A stretch of DNA of 64,000 nucleotides from HGM12587 sp964602445 (GTDB taxonomy: Bacteria > Bacillota > Clostridia > Lachnospirales > Lachnospiraceae), in contig CAZRQV010000007.1 of the NCBI GenBank assembly GCA_964602445.1, positions 1-64,000 of the forward strand, written 5' to 3'. The notes under the pieces were generated by a model. That model was not told the DNA's origin. It worked only from the letters and a program-made list of their open reading frames with translations, and searched no databases. The first letter of the stretch is position 1. Each line of letters opens with the position of its first letter. Positions 26,224-36,371 of this stretch are shown here, one piece after another. Made by a program: the position numbers and the translations under genes.

Positions 26224-29200
26224 ATGAAGAAAAAAATTTTGAGTTTTCTGCTGGCATCGGTACTTGCATTTGGAAGTTTATCTTCCATGAGTTATGCGGC
26301 AAGCACCATCGAGTGGGGAATCAGACCGGAGGATGGCGTAACAGAAGAACAGCCATTTGCACCAGGAACCGGAGGTAGTTCGAATTTCCGTATTCCATGT
26401 CTGACGACATTAGACGACGGAACATTGGTTGCTGCCTGTGATGCAAGATGGAATCATGGTTCCGATGCCTGTGGGCTGGATACGATCGTATCTTATTCCA
26501 AAGACAACGGAAAAACATGGAATTATACCTTTGCCAACTATCTGGGGGATAACGGCAATCAGTTCAGTTATAATTCTACCGCATTTATCGATCCTGCCAT
26601 TGCGACCGATGGGGAAACAGTCTATATGATCGCTGATTTATATCCAGCGGGAATTGCCATCAATACCACACCGGATACGCACAGACCGCTGGTAGGAAGC
26701 ACCGGATTTAATGAGGAGGATCAGCTGATCCTTGCCAAAGCAACGGCATCCGTGAATGGTCTGTCTGCTTCTTCCAGCCGTATCAGCCAGAAATTTGATT
26801 ATCATCTGGAAAAAATCGAAGATGCAGAAGATGATGATGAAGCATATTATCTTCTGGTCGATCAGAACGGCGATGAAGTAGAAGGATATACCATTGATGC
26901 GTATTTTAACATCAAAGGAAATGGAGTGAATACCAACCTCTTTGTAGGAGATTCTCCATATTATCCTTGGCCGGCAGATTATCTTTATATGACCAAATCT
27001 TCCGATGGAGGAAAAACATGGTCTGTTCCGACTTTGTTAAATCTGAAAAAAGCATCAGAGCAGACATTATTAGTCGGACCGGGACGCGGAATCTGTACTT
27101 CTTCCGGAAGAATCTTATTTACCTGTTATGAATTTACCAGCGGCGATAAGAACAGTGCCTGCATTTACAGTGATGACGGCGGCGAAACATGGCACCGCAG
27201 TGAATCCGTTTCCGGATGGAGTTCTGAAGCGGTTGTTACAGAAGCAGATGGAAAACTGTATATGTTTACCCGTCATGGAAACTGTTACTATGTATCCGAT
27301 GATGATGGAAACACATGGTCTTCTCCGGTATCCGTACCGAAGCCGTATAACAGCAACTGTCAGCTGACTGCAACGACCTATTCCAAAAAGATCGATGGAA
27401 AGACTGCGATCCTCTTTGCAGTGCCGTCCAATACCAGCAGCAGATCTGCAGGGAAAATCTATGTAGGTCTGGTACAGAACAACGGAACACTGGATTGGGC
27501 TTATGAATACAGCATCAACGGAGCTGGAAATTATGCATATTCCTGTATTACAGAACAGAGTGACGGAAGTATCGGTCTCTTATATGAAAGTGCGGGAACA
27601 CAGATTACTTATACAAATCTTGCGATTGAAGACATTGTAAAAGGTGCTGCCGTAGGAAATCTCTGGCTGACAGACAATTCTGGTATTGTGTCAGAAGTGG
27701 AAGCAAAACCAGCAGCAGAAGCAGTTTATACTGTAAATGGTGCAAAAAAAGCAATCAAAGCGGTATCTGCCGATGAAAGCATCGTTACGGTATCTGTCAA
27801 AGGAGATCAGCTGACCTTAAAAACAGGTTCTGAGATTCAGGGACTGGCAGAAACAACGGTAACGATCACTTCCGGAAACGAAGAGATTCAGATTCCGGTC
27901 TATGTCACAGCAGCAGAAAAATATGAACGTGTACAGATGAGCATGGGACAGACCAGAACCTATAAAGATACTACCGGTTATTATGTAAATGCGGATCTTT
28001 CTTCTTTAGATGAAAATGTTGCAAAAGTGACCTTAACCGGAGAAGCTGCCAATACTGTACAGGGATTTCAGGTTCAGCTTGCAACTTCTGCCGCAAACTA
28101 TAACGGAGAATATGTAAGTGTGGATGACTGTCAGTATACATTTACAGAAAAAACAGAAGGACAGTTTACGGTTTCTGCGGAAGCGGAAGACGGAACCATG
28201 GTTTATCTGAATCTTGGAACTTCCGGTCAGACACCAAACCAGAAAACAGCAGCCAATATCACAGTGCTGGAAGGAAGTGCAGAACATACTTTTAAATTAA
28301 AAGATGTCAGCTTTTCCGGTGGAACTCACCTTCATTTCTATTATAATAACGCATCCAAGCTGCACTTTGACAGATGCGGAACTTCCTGTGGTGCAGGAGA
28401 TGAAATCCTGCTTTACACCAAATCAGCATCTGCACCGGCAGATTCGCCGATCACAGGATATGCACAGGTGACCAGTCTGGCAGAAGTGAAAGACGGTGAA
28501 AGTTATCTGATCGTAGGACGTGCAGAAGACGGAAGTCTGTATGTAATGCATCCGGCATACGATGCTTCTGCTTATGAATATGCAGCAAAAGTCGTAGATC
28601 AGGGTCAGATTGAAGCGCCAACAGACGGTGTGACAGAAATTCGTATCGAAGCAGTGGGTGAAGGCACCACATCGGCAGTGATCGGTGAAACGACTTATTT
28701 CATCAAAGTACAGAATGAAGTGAAAGAAGTCCGACTGGAAGTAGGGGAAAGCCTGATTCTTGCCGGCGAAATCAATGCGATGGATGCAGGACAGAAGATT
28801 CTTTCCGTGGAAGCCAATACAGACGCTGCTCCATATCGTGCAGTAGAAGCGATCCAGTCAGGAAAAAACTATCTGATCGGAAGCACCACTCATATAGTGG
28901 CCAATGAAAAGATCAATGTATCCGGAGACCCAAGCGGTCTTGCCATGAAAGCAGCCAAATTCGATAAAGAAACTTATACAGAGTACCTCTGGACAGTGAC
29001 TGCAGTCAATGGCGGATATACCATTGAAGATGTCAACGGAGATTATCTGAACTTTGTAAATAAATCAGGAAATCAGTGCGACGTGACGGTTGGAACAGAA
29101 GCACAGACTGTGAAGATTGTAAACAGCCAGAAGGGCGGATTTGCCATCACAGACGGAACTTATTACTTTAACAATTTCCGTGGTGACAGTGACAACGTTG

Positions 29201-30249
29201 CCGGCTGGGCAGGAGATGATAATGCGTGGTACTTCTATCAGTCCGTAGGATATAAAGTAACTGCAAAAGCAAAAGGAACGACAGTGATTACTGTGGACGG
29301 CGTAAATTACTGCATTACCGTTGGTTCCGATGCAGCAGTAAAAGAAGGGGTAGAAAGACTTTCCGGCAAATCAAGATATGAAACAGGATTTGCAGTGGCA
29401 GAGGAATTAAAAGCAGTTCTCGGAGTAGATAAATTCGAATCAGCCATCATCGCAACAGGAACAAATTCCGCAGATGCTCTTTCCGGAAGCTATCTTGCTT
29501 CTGTGAAAAATGCACCGATTCTTTTGACGAATGGAAAAGCAGACAATGTAGCAGCATTACATGCCTATATCAAAGAAAATGTAAAAGCAGGTGCAAAAGT
29601 GTATGTTCTTGGTGGAACAGGTGCAGTTTCAGCAGCGGCAGCAGACGTGAAAGGATATGATGTAGTAAGACTTTCCGGTTCCAGCAGATATGAAACCAAC
29701 CTTGCAATCCTGAAAGAAGCAGGTGCAGCCGGGGATGATCTTCTCGTAGCAACCGGAAAAGACTTTGCAGACAGCTTATCTGCATCTGCAGCAGCAAGAC
29801 CGATCCTTCTTGTAAAACCAGGTACTGCTCTGAATGCGGAACAGAAAGCACTGGCAGCAAACTTCAAGAACATTTATGTGATCGGCGGAACAGGTGCAGT
29901 TTCAGCATCTGTAGAAAATGAACTGAAAGCATTCGGTGAAGTTACAAGATTATCCGGCGCAGGCAGATATGAAACTTCAATTGCAGTAGCAGAAACCTTC
30001 TTTGCAGATCCTGAAATGGCAGTACTTGCGTATGGTAAGAACTTCCCGGATGGATTATGCGGCGGACCTTTGGCAGCAGCATTAAATGCACCGTTGGTAT
30101 TAACAAAAGACGGCGGTGAAGCCACAGCAGCAGCGTATGTAAAAGCAAATGAAATCAGTGCCGGTTACGTACTGGGCGGTCAGGGAGTTCTTTCTGATCA
30201 GACCGTAGTCAATGTATTCGGACTGAAGAGTGCAGCTGAGATTAAATAA
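26224..30249 (+). CDS. secreted GH33 sialidase with CWB2 anchor
   Basis: This exo-sialidase (1,341 residues) would cleave terminal sialic acid from mucins, the first step that exposes the underlying glycan. After a signal peptide (1-26), the six-bladed propeller begins with FRIP (54-57, R55 of the arginine triad), the DARWNHGSD acid/base region, and at least four Asp boxes (SKDNGKTW, SSDGGKTW, SDDGGETW, SDDDGNTW). GLLYESAG (about 458-465) holds the conserved Glu near the end of the catalytic domain. Residues ~490-1040 are not assigned; they contain Ig-like and ricin-like beta segments with two similar blocks (DGESYLIVG and SGKNYLIGS). Three CWB2 modules cover ~1043-1341. I see no N-terminal CBM40, so it differs from the intramolecular trans-sialidase layout of R. 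gnavus NanH. Confidence 0.92.
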   Translation: MKKKILSFLLASVLAFGSLSSMSYAASTIEWGIRPEDGVTEEQPFAPGTGGSSNFRIPCLTTLDDGTLVAACDARWNHGSDACGLDTIVSYSKDNGKTWNYTFANYLGDNGNQFSYNSTAFIDPAIATDGETVYMIADLYPAGIAINTTPDTHRPLVGSTGFNEEDQLILAKATASVNGLSASSSRISQKFDYHLEKIEDAEDDDEAYYLLVDQNGDEVEGYTIDAYFNIKGNGVNTNLFVGDSPYYPWPADYLYMTKSSDGGKTWSVPTLLNLKKASEQTLLVGPGRGICTSSGRILFTCYEFTSGDKNSACIYSDDGGETWHRSESVSGWSSEAVVTEADGKLYMFTRHGNCYYVSDDDGNTWSSPVSVPKPYNSNCQLTATTYSKKIDGKTAILFAVPSNTSSRSAGKIYVGLVQNNGTLDWAYEYSINGAGNYAYSCITEQSDGSIGLLYESAGTQITYTNLAIEDIVKGAAVGNLWLTDNSGIVSEVEAKPAAEAVYTVNGAKKAIKAVSADESIVTVSVKGDQLTLKTGSEIQGLAETTVTITSGNEEIQIPVYVTAAEKYERVQMSMGQTRTYKDTTGYYVNADLSSLDENVAKVTLTGEAANTVQGFQVQLATSAANYNGEYVSVDDCQYTFTEKTEGQFTVSAEAEDGTMVYLNLGTSGQTPNQKTAANITVLEGSAEHTFKLKDVSFSGGTHLHFYYNNASKLHFDRCGTSCGAGDEILLYTKSASAPADSPITGYAQVTSLAEVKDGESYLIVGRAEDGSLYVMHPAYDASAYEYAAKVVDQGQIEAPTDGVTEIRIEAVGEGTTSAVIGETTYFIKVQNEVKEVRLEVGESLILAGEINAMDAGQKILSVEANTDAAPYRAVEAIQSGKNYLIGSTTHIVANEKINVSGDPSGLAMKAAKFDKETYTEYLWTVTAVNGGYTIEDVNGDYLNFVNKSGNQCDVTVGTEAQTVKIVNSQKGGFAITDGTYYFNNFRGDSDNVAGWAGDDNAWYFYQSVGYKVTAKAKGTTVITVDGVNYCITVGSDAAVKEGVERLSGKSRYETGFAVAEELKAVLGVDKFESAIIATGTNSADALSGSYLASVKNAPILLTNGKADNVAALHAYIKENVKAGAKVYVLGGTGAVSAAAADVKGYDVVRLSGSSRYETNLAILKEAGAAGDDLLVATGKDFADSLSASAAARPILLVKPGTALNAEQKALAANFKNIYVIGGTGAVSASVENELKAFGEVTRLSGAGRYETSIAVAETFFADPEMAVLAYGKNFPDGLCGGPLAAALNAPLVLTKDGGEATAAAYVKANEISAGYVLGGQGVLSDQTVVNVFGLKSAAEIK

Positions 30250-30297
30250 AAACAGGCCTTAAGATTGCCTGAAATGAAACAGGAAAATAAGGAATGA

Positions 30298-31536
30298 ATG
30301 GAGAATCAAGAGATGAAGTATGATTTTGAAACGATCATCGACCGCAGTGGGAAAGATGCCCTGGCAGTAGATGTTCCGGAAAAAGAACGGGCAGAAAAGA
30401 ACGGATATTTCGGTGTGCCGTTACAGGAAGGACTGGATGCAATCCCGATGTGGGTGGCAGATATGAATTTTGCGGCACCTCCCATCATTCCTGAAACCAT
30501 TAAGAAACGGCTGGATCATCCGGTATACGGATATTTTTCTCCACGAGAAGAATATTTTCAGGCAATCATACAATGGCAAAAAGAAAGAAATCATGCGGAT
30601 ACACTGACAAAAGAATGCATCGGTTATGAAAATGGTGTATTGGGTGGTGTAGTCAGTGCGGCCAATGTCCTTTGTTCTAAAGGGGATAAGATTCTGGTAC
30701 ATTCTCCTACGTATGTAGGATTTACCGGAGCCTTGGGAAATGCAGGATATGAACTGGTTCACAGTCCGCTGTATCAGGACGAAGATCAGGTTTGGCGCAT
30801 GGATTTTGAAGATATGGAACAAAAAATCACAGAGCAGAAGATCCATACGGCGATTTTATGCAGTCCTCACAATCCTACGGGCAGAGCCTGGGAACGGTGG
30901 GAACTGGAAAAAGCGATGGAACTCTTTCGAAAATATGATGTTTATGTGATTTCCGATGAAATCTGGTCGGATCTTTATTTAGAAGAATATCATCATATTC
31001 CGACTCAGTCTGTGTCAGAAGATGCAAAAATGCGTACCATTGCATTTTATGCACCGTCAAAGACCTTTAATCTGGCCGGACTGATCGGAAGCTATCATAT
31101 TGTCTATAATGGCTGGCTGCGTGACAGACTTCGAAAAGAATCTTCTTTAAGTCATTACAACAGCATGAACCTGTTGTCTATGTATGCACTTTTGGGGGCA
31201 TATACGGAAGAGGGACAGGAATGGCTGGAACAGTTAAAGCAGGTTTTGACGAAGAATGCGGTGTATGCCTGTGATTTTATAGAAAAACACTGGAAAGGGG
31301 TCAAAGTTTCCAGACCTCAGGCAACCTACATGCTGTTTTTGGATTGTGAAGACTGGTGCCGGGAACAGGGGCTCAGTATGGACGAAATTCAGAGAGCCGG
31401 TTTGGAAGCCGGGGTACTTTGGCAGGATGGACGTGCATTTCATGGAGAATATGCGATCCGCATGAATCTGGCACTGCCGTTTAGCAGAGTGAAGGAGGCG
31501 TTTGACCGTCTGGATCGGTATGTTTTTGGAAAATAG
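30298..31536 (+). CDS. MalY/PatB-type PLP-dependent C-S lyase
   Basis: This fold-type I PLP enzyme (412 residues) belongs to the MalY/PatB group, which cleaves cystathionine or other cysteine S-conjugates to a thiol, pyruvate and ammonia; some members act as aminotransferases. Visible are IPMWVADMNF, the CSPHNPTGRAW loop, VISDEIWSDL with the Asp that contacts the pyridine nitrogen, and APSKTFNLAGL with the Schiff-base Lys. AAGGA is 5 bases before the ATG at 30298; a second ATG at 30313 (MKYDFETIIDR, with GGAG 9 bases upstream) is equally plausible. It lies 48 bases after the sialidase gene and 18 before the GH20 gene, so it seems co-transcribed with mucin-degrading enzymes. Confidence 0.88.
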   Translation: MENQEMKYDFETIIDRSGKDALAVDVPEKERAEKNGYFGVPLQEGLDAIPMWVADMNFAAPPIIPETIKKRLDHPVYGYFSPREEYFQAIIQWQKERNHADTLTKECIGYENGVLGGVVSAANVLCSKGDKILVHSPTYVGFTGALGNAGYELVHSPLYQDEDQVWRMDFEDMEQKITEQKIHTAILCSPHNPTGRAWERWELEKAMELFRKYDVYVISDEIWSDLYLEEYHHIPTQSVSEDAKMRTIAFYAPSKTFNLAGLIGSYHIVYNGWLRDRLRKESSLSHYNSMNLLSMYALLGAYTEEGQEWLEQLKQVLTKNAVYACDFIEKHWKGVKVSRPQATYMLFLDCEDWCREQGLSMDEIQRAGLEAGVLWQDGRAFHGEYAIRMNLALPFSRVKEAFDRLDRYVFGK

Positions 31537-31554
31537 AGAAAGAAGGAAAGGTAT

Positions 31555-34500
31555 ATGAGAAACAGAAAAAAGATCATCAGTCTTTTGCTGGCACTGACCA
31601 TGTCTGCAGGATCCCTGGGATATCTTCCGGTCAATGCGGCAGAAGAAAAGAATCTGGCGTTAAACCGTCCGACGGAAGCATCTTCGACTGCCAATGGCAA
31701 AGGACCGGAACTGGCAGTAGATGGGGTTACAGACCAGTCCCAGCAGTGGAATTCCGAGGATATGAAAAACGGTCAGATTGCAGATGATGCAGAACAGAAA
31801 CCGCAGTGGCTGCAGGTGGATCTGGGAGTCAGCGGATCAAAGATCAGTCAGATTAAATTATGGTACAACATGAAAGTATGGCCGATGGTCTATCGGATTG
31901 AAACGACAGATACACCGGAAAATACGGAATCATGGACAACCGTAGTATCGGTATCCCGTGGTTCCAACAACGGATTTGTACAAAACGGTGACGGACAGGA
32001 TATTGCAGACAATGCAGCAAATACAGATACGATTACACTGACATCTTCACCGAAACTGGAAAAAACAGAACTGGGACGTTATGTACGTATTTATATCGAA
32101 AAAGTAAATGCCCAGGCACCGGGAAATAATGTGAACTTACGAGAAATCCAGATTTTTGGTACCAATGAGTATGAACCGGATTATACGATTACCGGAAGTT
32201 CTCTGGAAAATGTAGTATCTAATGACGGAACTTACAGTGAGTGGAATATCGGCGAAAGAGATGTAGTACTGCTGGTAGAAGATCAGGCAGGAACTCAGAG
32301 CAATGAAACGGTAACGGTACCGGATCACAGCGAAAACTATCCGTCCGAATGGTTCCCGGCAGTAACCGAAGCAAATGAAAAGCCGGAAGTGATTCCAACC
32401 ATTCAGGAATGGTATGGTTATAACGGAGATTTTACGTTAACGGAAGATTCTAAGATTATCATTCATGATGCTGCAGGTATAAATCTGGCAAAAGTTGCCC
32501 AGAATCTGCAGAAAGATTTAGAAGAGATCACAGGCATCAAACCGGAGATTAAAAAAGGAACTGCACCGGAAAGTGCCCATGATATTTATATGGAATCGTT
32601 AAAAGATGCTGAAAAATATGACCTTGGCGAAGAAGGTTATCTGATGGTAACCAATGATCAGGGAATTCATATTTATGCACCGACGTATACTGGCTGTACT
32701 TACGGAACAGTTACCGTAGAACAGATCTTGTGGCTGGACGATAACCATACCAATGTACCAAAGGGAATCATGCGAGATTATCCGGCGTATGAAGTGCGTG
32801 GAATTAAACTGGATATTGCACGTACACCGTATCGTTATGAACAGCTTCAGGATTATGCGAAGATCATGCGTTGGTATAAGATGAATGAATATGATCTTCA
32901 TATCAATGATAATGACAATGCCAATATCAACGGTGCTACTTATGAAAGTCATGCAGGTTTCCATCGTCTGGAAAGTGAAACGTTCCCAAGTCTGATCTCT
33001 GAAACAAAGCATGTCGGTGTGCCGTCAGAAAATATCAATGAAGAATATTATAATGAGAATGAAGACTATCAGGGAAATCCGGCTTATACAAAAGAACAGT
33101 GGAGATCACTGGCAGAGCTGGCGGAAGAGTATGGAATGTATCTGCTGACCGAGATCGATCTTCCGGGACATTCCCTGCTTTACAATAAATATGCGAAAGA
33201 AAATCCGGATCAGATCGACTGGCTGGAAGGCGGAACCGGATATTCGAAAAACAACATCGGCAATTCTGCAGGATTGGAACTGCTGGATCTGACCGGTGTG
33301 AACAAAGATCGTGCACTTCGATTTGCAAAAACACTTTGGGATGAATATACCAGTGGGGAAGAACCAACTATTTATGGTGACATCGTACATATCGGTGCTG
33401 ACGAATACTGGGTACATGATACAGAAACCAACAATGCATTTGCTGTATTTGCAGATGAAATGAGAAAAGTTATTCAGGGCAATTTAGGAGAAGAGACGAA
33501 AGTTCGTATGTGGGGTGCAGGAACCCAGAGCTTTTCTACTGCAAGCAAAGTCCTTGGAATGACCAGTGAAGAACTGGCAGAAAATTATCAGCTGGATATT
33601 TGGTATCCGGGATATGACAACCCAAAACTTCGCGCATCTGAAGGATATGAAATCATAAACTGCCGTGACTGCTATCTGTATGGTAATCCGGGACGTTCTT
33701 TCCGTGATGTGCCGAATGCAGAATATTTATTTAATTCATGGAATCCAACCATGTTTGGCGGCGGAAATGATCCGATGATGGGAGAACCGAATCTTCTGGG
33801 GGCGAAAGCAGTCATCTGGGGTGACCAGAGTCAGGAAGGTATGACAGAACGTGACGTTCATCAGAGAGTTCTGCAGGCAATCGCTATCGTCAGTGAAAAA
33901 ACATGGAATGGAACCGACGAAGATGATACATTTGCAGAATGGGAGATCAGAAAATCCCATCTGGCAGAAGGACCTGGAACACAGATTGCAATGACGGTAG
34001 AAAGTGAAAGCTCTCTGGTGCTGGATTATGATTTCTCCAATATTTCCAGTGACGGAAAGACAATCTATGATGCCAGCGGAAACGGCTATGATGCAGCAGT
34101 AACAGGCGGCAACGCAGAAGATGGCTGGATGAGCTTTGACGGAGATACACTGATCAAAACTCCGTTAAAAACACTTTCTTATCCATATACGGTTTCCTTT
34201 GATCTGAAACTGTCCAAAGAAGACGGTACTGCCAATACAAAAGAATCTTCTTTATTCTCCGGCTATGACGGAAGAATCCAGGTAGCAGGATATCAGGGAA
34301 AACTGAGTGCGGATGTAAACTATTTTACACGTAACTTTAATTATGCAGTTCCGACCGATGGTACAGAAAGAGAAATCACACTGGTAGGAACACTTCACGG
34401 AACCAAACTGTATGTTAACGGAAAACTGGTAACCTTCCTTTCACAGAAAAATGATGCAGACGGACTGCAGGGAAATGTAACTTCCATGTATTCTTCTGTT

Positions 34501-36234
34501 CTGCTTCCATTAGAAAAGATCGGACAGGATTTTAATGGTCAGATGGCAAATCTGAAAGTTTATAACAAAGCGCTTTCTGCAGAGGAAGTTGCAGCAGTGT
34601 ACGAAGGTACCGATGACGGAAAAGTCAATGTGGCACAGAATACCTATGCAGGAAGTGATTCCTATAAAGCGGGAGATGCTTTTGATGATGCAGAACAGCG
34701 CACCAGAACTTCTATGAAAGTGATCGATGGTGATGGATTTGAAGTTCAGGCAAATGCATCTGCACAGCCAAATACAGCAACTTCTGACATCTACTCTTAC
34801 TGGAAGGGAGATCATGCAGACAGTGCAGTGACGGTAGATCTGGGTACAGAACGTCAGATTTCTGAAATCGGAATTCAGTGGAGAAACGGCGGAAAAGGAA
34901 AGGATCTGAAGATCCTGACTTCTCTGGACGGTGAAAACTGGACAGTTTCTAAAAATATTACAGGAAATACGGATTTCTTCCAGACCATTTCATTTGCGGT
35001 TCCGGTTACAACCCGTTATATCAAAGTACAGGGAGTGAGCAGTAATGCAGCCAGCGGTATCTATATGATTCAGGAACTGATGGTTTACGAAGCTGTAGAT
35101 AAATCAGCACTGAGCACTGCAGTTGCAGCAGCAGATGCGATCATTGAAAAAGAAAAGATCGGATTTGAAAGCAAAAAAACAGCGGAACAGCAGTTGTTCG
35201 AAGCATTTGTATATGCAAAAGCAGTAGAATCCAGCCCTCTGGCGACGATTCAGGAAACAGAAACAGCGAAGGCGGAACTGGAAGCAGCAACAGATGCATG
35301 GAATGCTCAGGAAAAAGAACCGGAAGTTGTCAGACTTTCCGGAGCATCCAGATATGAAACCGGAATCAAAGCAGCAGAACAGTTAAAAGAAGTGCTTGGA
35401 GTAGAACAGTTCGAAACAGCTGTGATCGCTACAGGAAAAAATGCAGCAGATGCACTTTCCGGAAGCTATCTGGCAACCGTGAAAAAAGCACCGATCCTGC
35501 TGACAAACGGTAAAGAAGAGAATGTGCAGACACTTCACGAATTTATCAAAGCCAACGTGAAAAAAGGTGCAACACTGTATATCCTGGGCGGCGAAAATGC
35601 AGTTCCGGCATCGGTAGCTTCCATCGAAAAAGACGGATACCGCGTATGCAGACTTTCCGGAGCATCCAGATATGAAACAAACCTTGCAATCCTTAAGGAA
35701 GCAGGTCTGGAAGGACAGAAAGATCTTCTCGTAGCAACCGGAAAAGACTTTGCTGACAGCTTATCTGCATCTGCAGTGGCAAAACCGATCCTTCTTGTAA
35801 AACCGAAAACATCCCTGACAGCAGAACAGAAAAAAGTTGCTTCAGGGTTCCGGAACATTTATGTGGTTGGCGGAACAGGTGCTGTTTCCACATCCGTAGA
35901 GCAGGAATTAAAAGAATTTGGTACTGTAAAACGATTATCAGGTGCCGGAAGATATGAAACTTCTGTTGCAGTCGCAGAGGAATTCTTCCAATCACCGGAT
36001 CAGATGATCATTGCTTACGGAAAGAATTTCCCGGATGGCTTATGCGGCGGTCCTCTGGCAGCAGCATTGAAGGCACCTCTGATCCTGACCAAAGATGGAA
36101 ATGAGAAAACAGCATCTGCGTATGCAGAAAAATATGAGATCACGTCAGGTTATGTTCTGGGCGGAACAGGCGTATTAAAAGACGAAACGGTGAAAACGAT
36201 CTTTCGGCTGGAAAAGAATATCATTAATAAATAA
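31555..36234 (+). CDS. secreted GH20 beta-N-acetylhexosaminidase / possible lacto-N-biosidase, CWB2-anchored
   Basis: This 1,559-residue surface enzyme removes beta-linked GlcNAc/GalNAc, or lacto-N-biose, from O-glycans. Order: signal peptide (1-28), F5/8C-like module (~33-200), GH20b (~280-410), and the GH20 barrel (~415-800) with RGIKLDIARTPY, LTEIDLPGH and HIGADEYW, where D616 and E617 are the catalytic pair. Then a concanavalin-like domain (~825-1010), a second F5/8C-like module (~1020-1180), a helical spacer, and three CWB2 modules (~1258-1559). The pair lies in GADE rather than the GGDE of typical hexosaminidases, which may point to lacto-N-biosidase or StrH-like specificity; this is tentative. 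AAAGGAAAGGT precedes the ATG, 18 bases after the PatB-like gene. Confidence 0.9.
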   Translation: MRNRKKIISLLLALTMSAGSLGYLPVNAAEEKNLALNRPTEASSTANGKGPELAVDGVTDQSQQWNSEDMKNGQIADDAEQKPQWLQVDLGVSGSKISQIKLWYNMKVWPMVYRIETTDTPENTESWTTVVSVSRGSNNGFVQNGDGQDIADNAANTDTITLTSSPKLEKTELGRYVRIYIEKVNAQAPGNNVNLREIQIFGTNEYEPDYTITGSSLENVVSNDGTYSEWNIGERDVVLLVEDQAGTQSNETVTVPDHSENYPSEWFPAVTEANEKPEVIPTIQEWYGYNGDFTLTEDSKIIIHDAAGINLAKVAQNLQKDLEEITGIKPEIKKGTAPESAHDIYMESLKDAEKYDLGEEGYLMVTNDQGIHIYAPTYTGCTYGTVTVEQILWLDDNHTNVPKGIMRDYPAYEVRGIKLDIARTPYRYEQLQDYAKIMRWYKMNEYDLHINDNDNANINGATYESHAGFHRLESETFPSLISETKHVGVPSENINEEYYNENEDYQGNPAYTKEQWRSLAELAEEYGMYLLTEIDLPGHSLLYNKYAKENPDQIDWLEGGTGYSKNNIGNSAGLELLDLTGVNKDRALRFAKTLWDEYTSGEEPTIYGDIVHIGADEYWVHDTETNNAFAVFADEMRKVIQGNLGEETKVRMWGAGTQSFSTASKVLGMTSEELAENYQLDIWYPGYDNPKLRASEGYEIINCRDCYLYGNPGRSFRDVPNAEYLFNSWNPTMFGGGNDPMMGEPNLLGAKAVIWGDQSQEGMTERDVHQRVLQAIAIVSEKTWNGTDEDDTFAEWEIRKSHLAEGPGTQIAMTVESESSLVLDYDFSNISSDGKTIYDASGNGYDAAVTGGNAEDGWMSFDGDTLIKTPLKTLSYPYTVSFDLKLSKEDGTANTKESSLFSGYDGRIQVAGYQGKLSADVNYFTRNFNYAVPTDGTEREITLVGTLHGTKLYVNGKLVTFLSQKNDADGLQGNVTSMYSSVLLPLEKIGQDFNGQMANLKVYNKALSAEEVAAVYEGTDDGKVNVAQNTYAGSDSYKAGDAFDDAEQRTRTSMKVIDGDGFEVQANASAQPNTATSDIYSYWKGDHADSAVTVDLGTERQISEIGIQWRNGGKGKDLKILTSLDGENWTVSKNITGNTDFFQTISFAVPVTTRYIKVQGVSSNAASGIYMIQELMVYEAVDKSALSTAVAAADAIIEKEKIGFESKKTAEQQLFEAFVYAKAVESSPLATIQETETAKAELEAATDAWNAQEKEPEVVRLSGASRYETGIKAAEQLKEVLGVEQFETAVIATGKNAADALSGSYLATVKKAPILLTNGKEENVQTLHEFIKANVKKGATLYILGGENAVPASVASIEKDGYRVCRLSGASRYETNLAILKEAGLEGQKDLLVATGKDFADSLSASAVAKPILLVKPKTSLTAEQKKVASGFRNIYVVGGTGAVSTSVEQELKEFGTVKRLSGAGRYETSVAVAEEFFQSPDQMIIAYGKNFPDGLCGGPLAAALKAPLILTKDGNEKTASAYAEKYEITSGYVLGGTGVLKDETVKTIFRLEKNIINK

Positions 36235-36241
36235 GTTTTGA

Positions 36242-36275
36242 CGGCGGCGGGCCAAAAGCCCGCTGCTGTTTTTGC
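36242..36275 (+). terminator. rho-independent terminator of the GH20 transcript
   Basis: CGGCGGCGGGC (36242-36252) pairs with GCCCGCTGCTG (36258-36268), with two wobbles, over a 5-base loop and is followed by TTTTTG. Confidence 0.85.
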
Positions 36276-36306
36276 TTAGGGCAGTGGGGAAGATCATTCT
36301 TTGTTC

Positions 36307-36335
36307 TTGCCCGTAATCAGGAAGAATGGTATACT
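36307..36335 (+). promoter_or_regulatory. promoter of gdpP-rplI-dnaB
   Basis: TTGCCC (36307-36312), a 17-base spacer and TATACT (36330-36335) precede gdpP. The -10 box touches the ATG at 36336, so transcription starts after it and that codon cannot be used. The short leader contains a hairpin GTAATCT / AGATTAC just before the GGGG ribosome site. Confidence 0.6.
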
Positions 36336-36371
36336 ATGAGTAATCTGGGTTCAGATTACGGGGTTTTTATC

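Noticed and set aside
29565..29873. Minus-strand frames across the CWB2 regions that look alike in several genes
   Set aside because: Their similarity follows from the CWB2 repeats on the plus strand; they are not separate conserved genes.
36336..36371. ATG at 36336 as the gdpP start
   Set aside because: It directly abuts a good -10 box, so the transcript most likely begins downstream of it.
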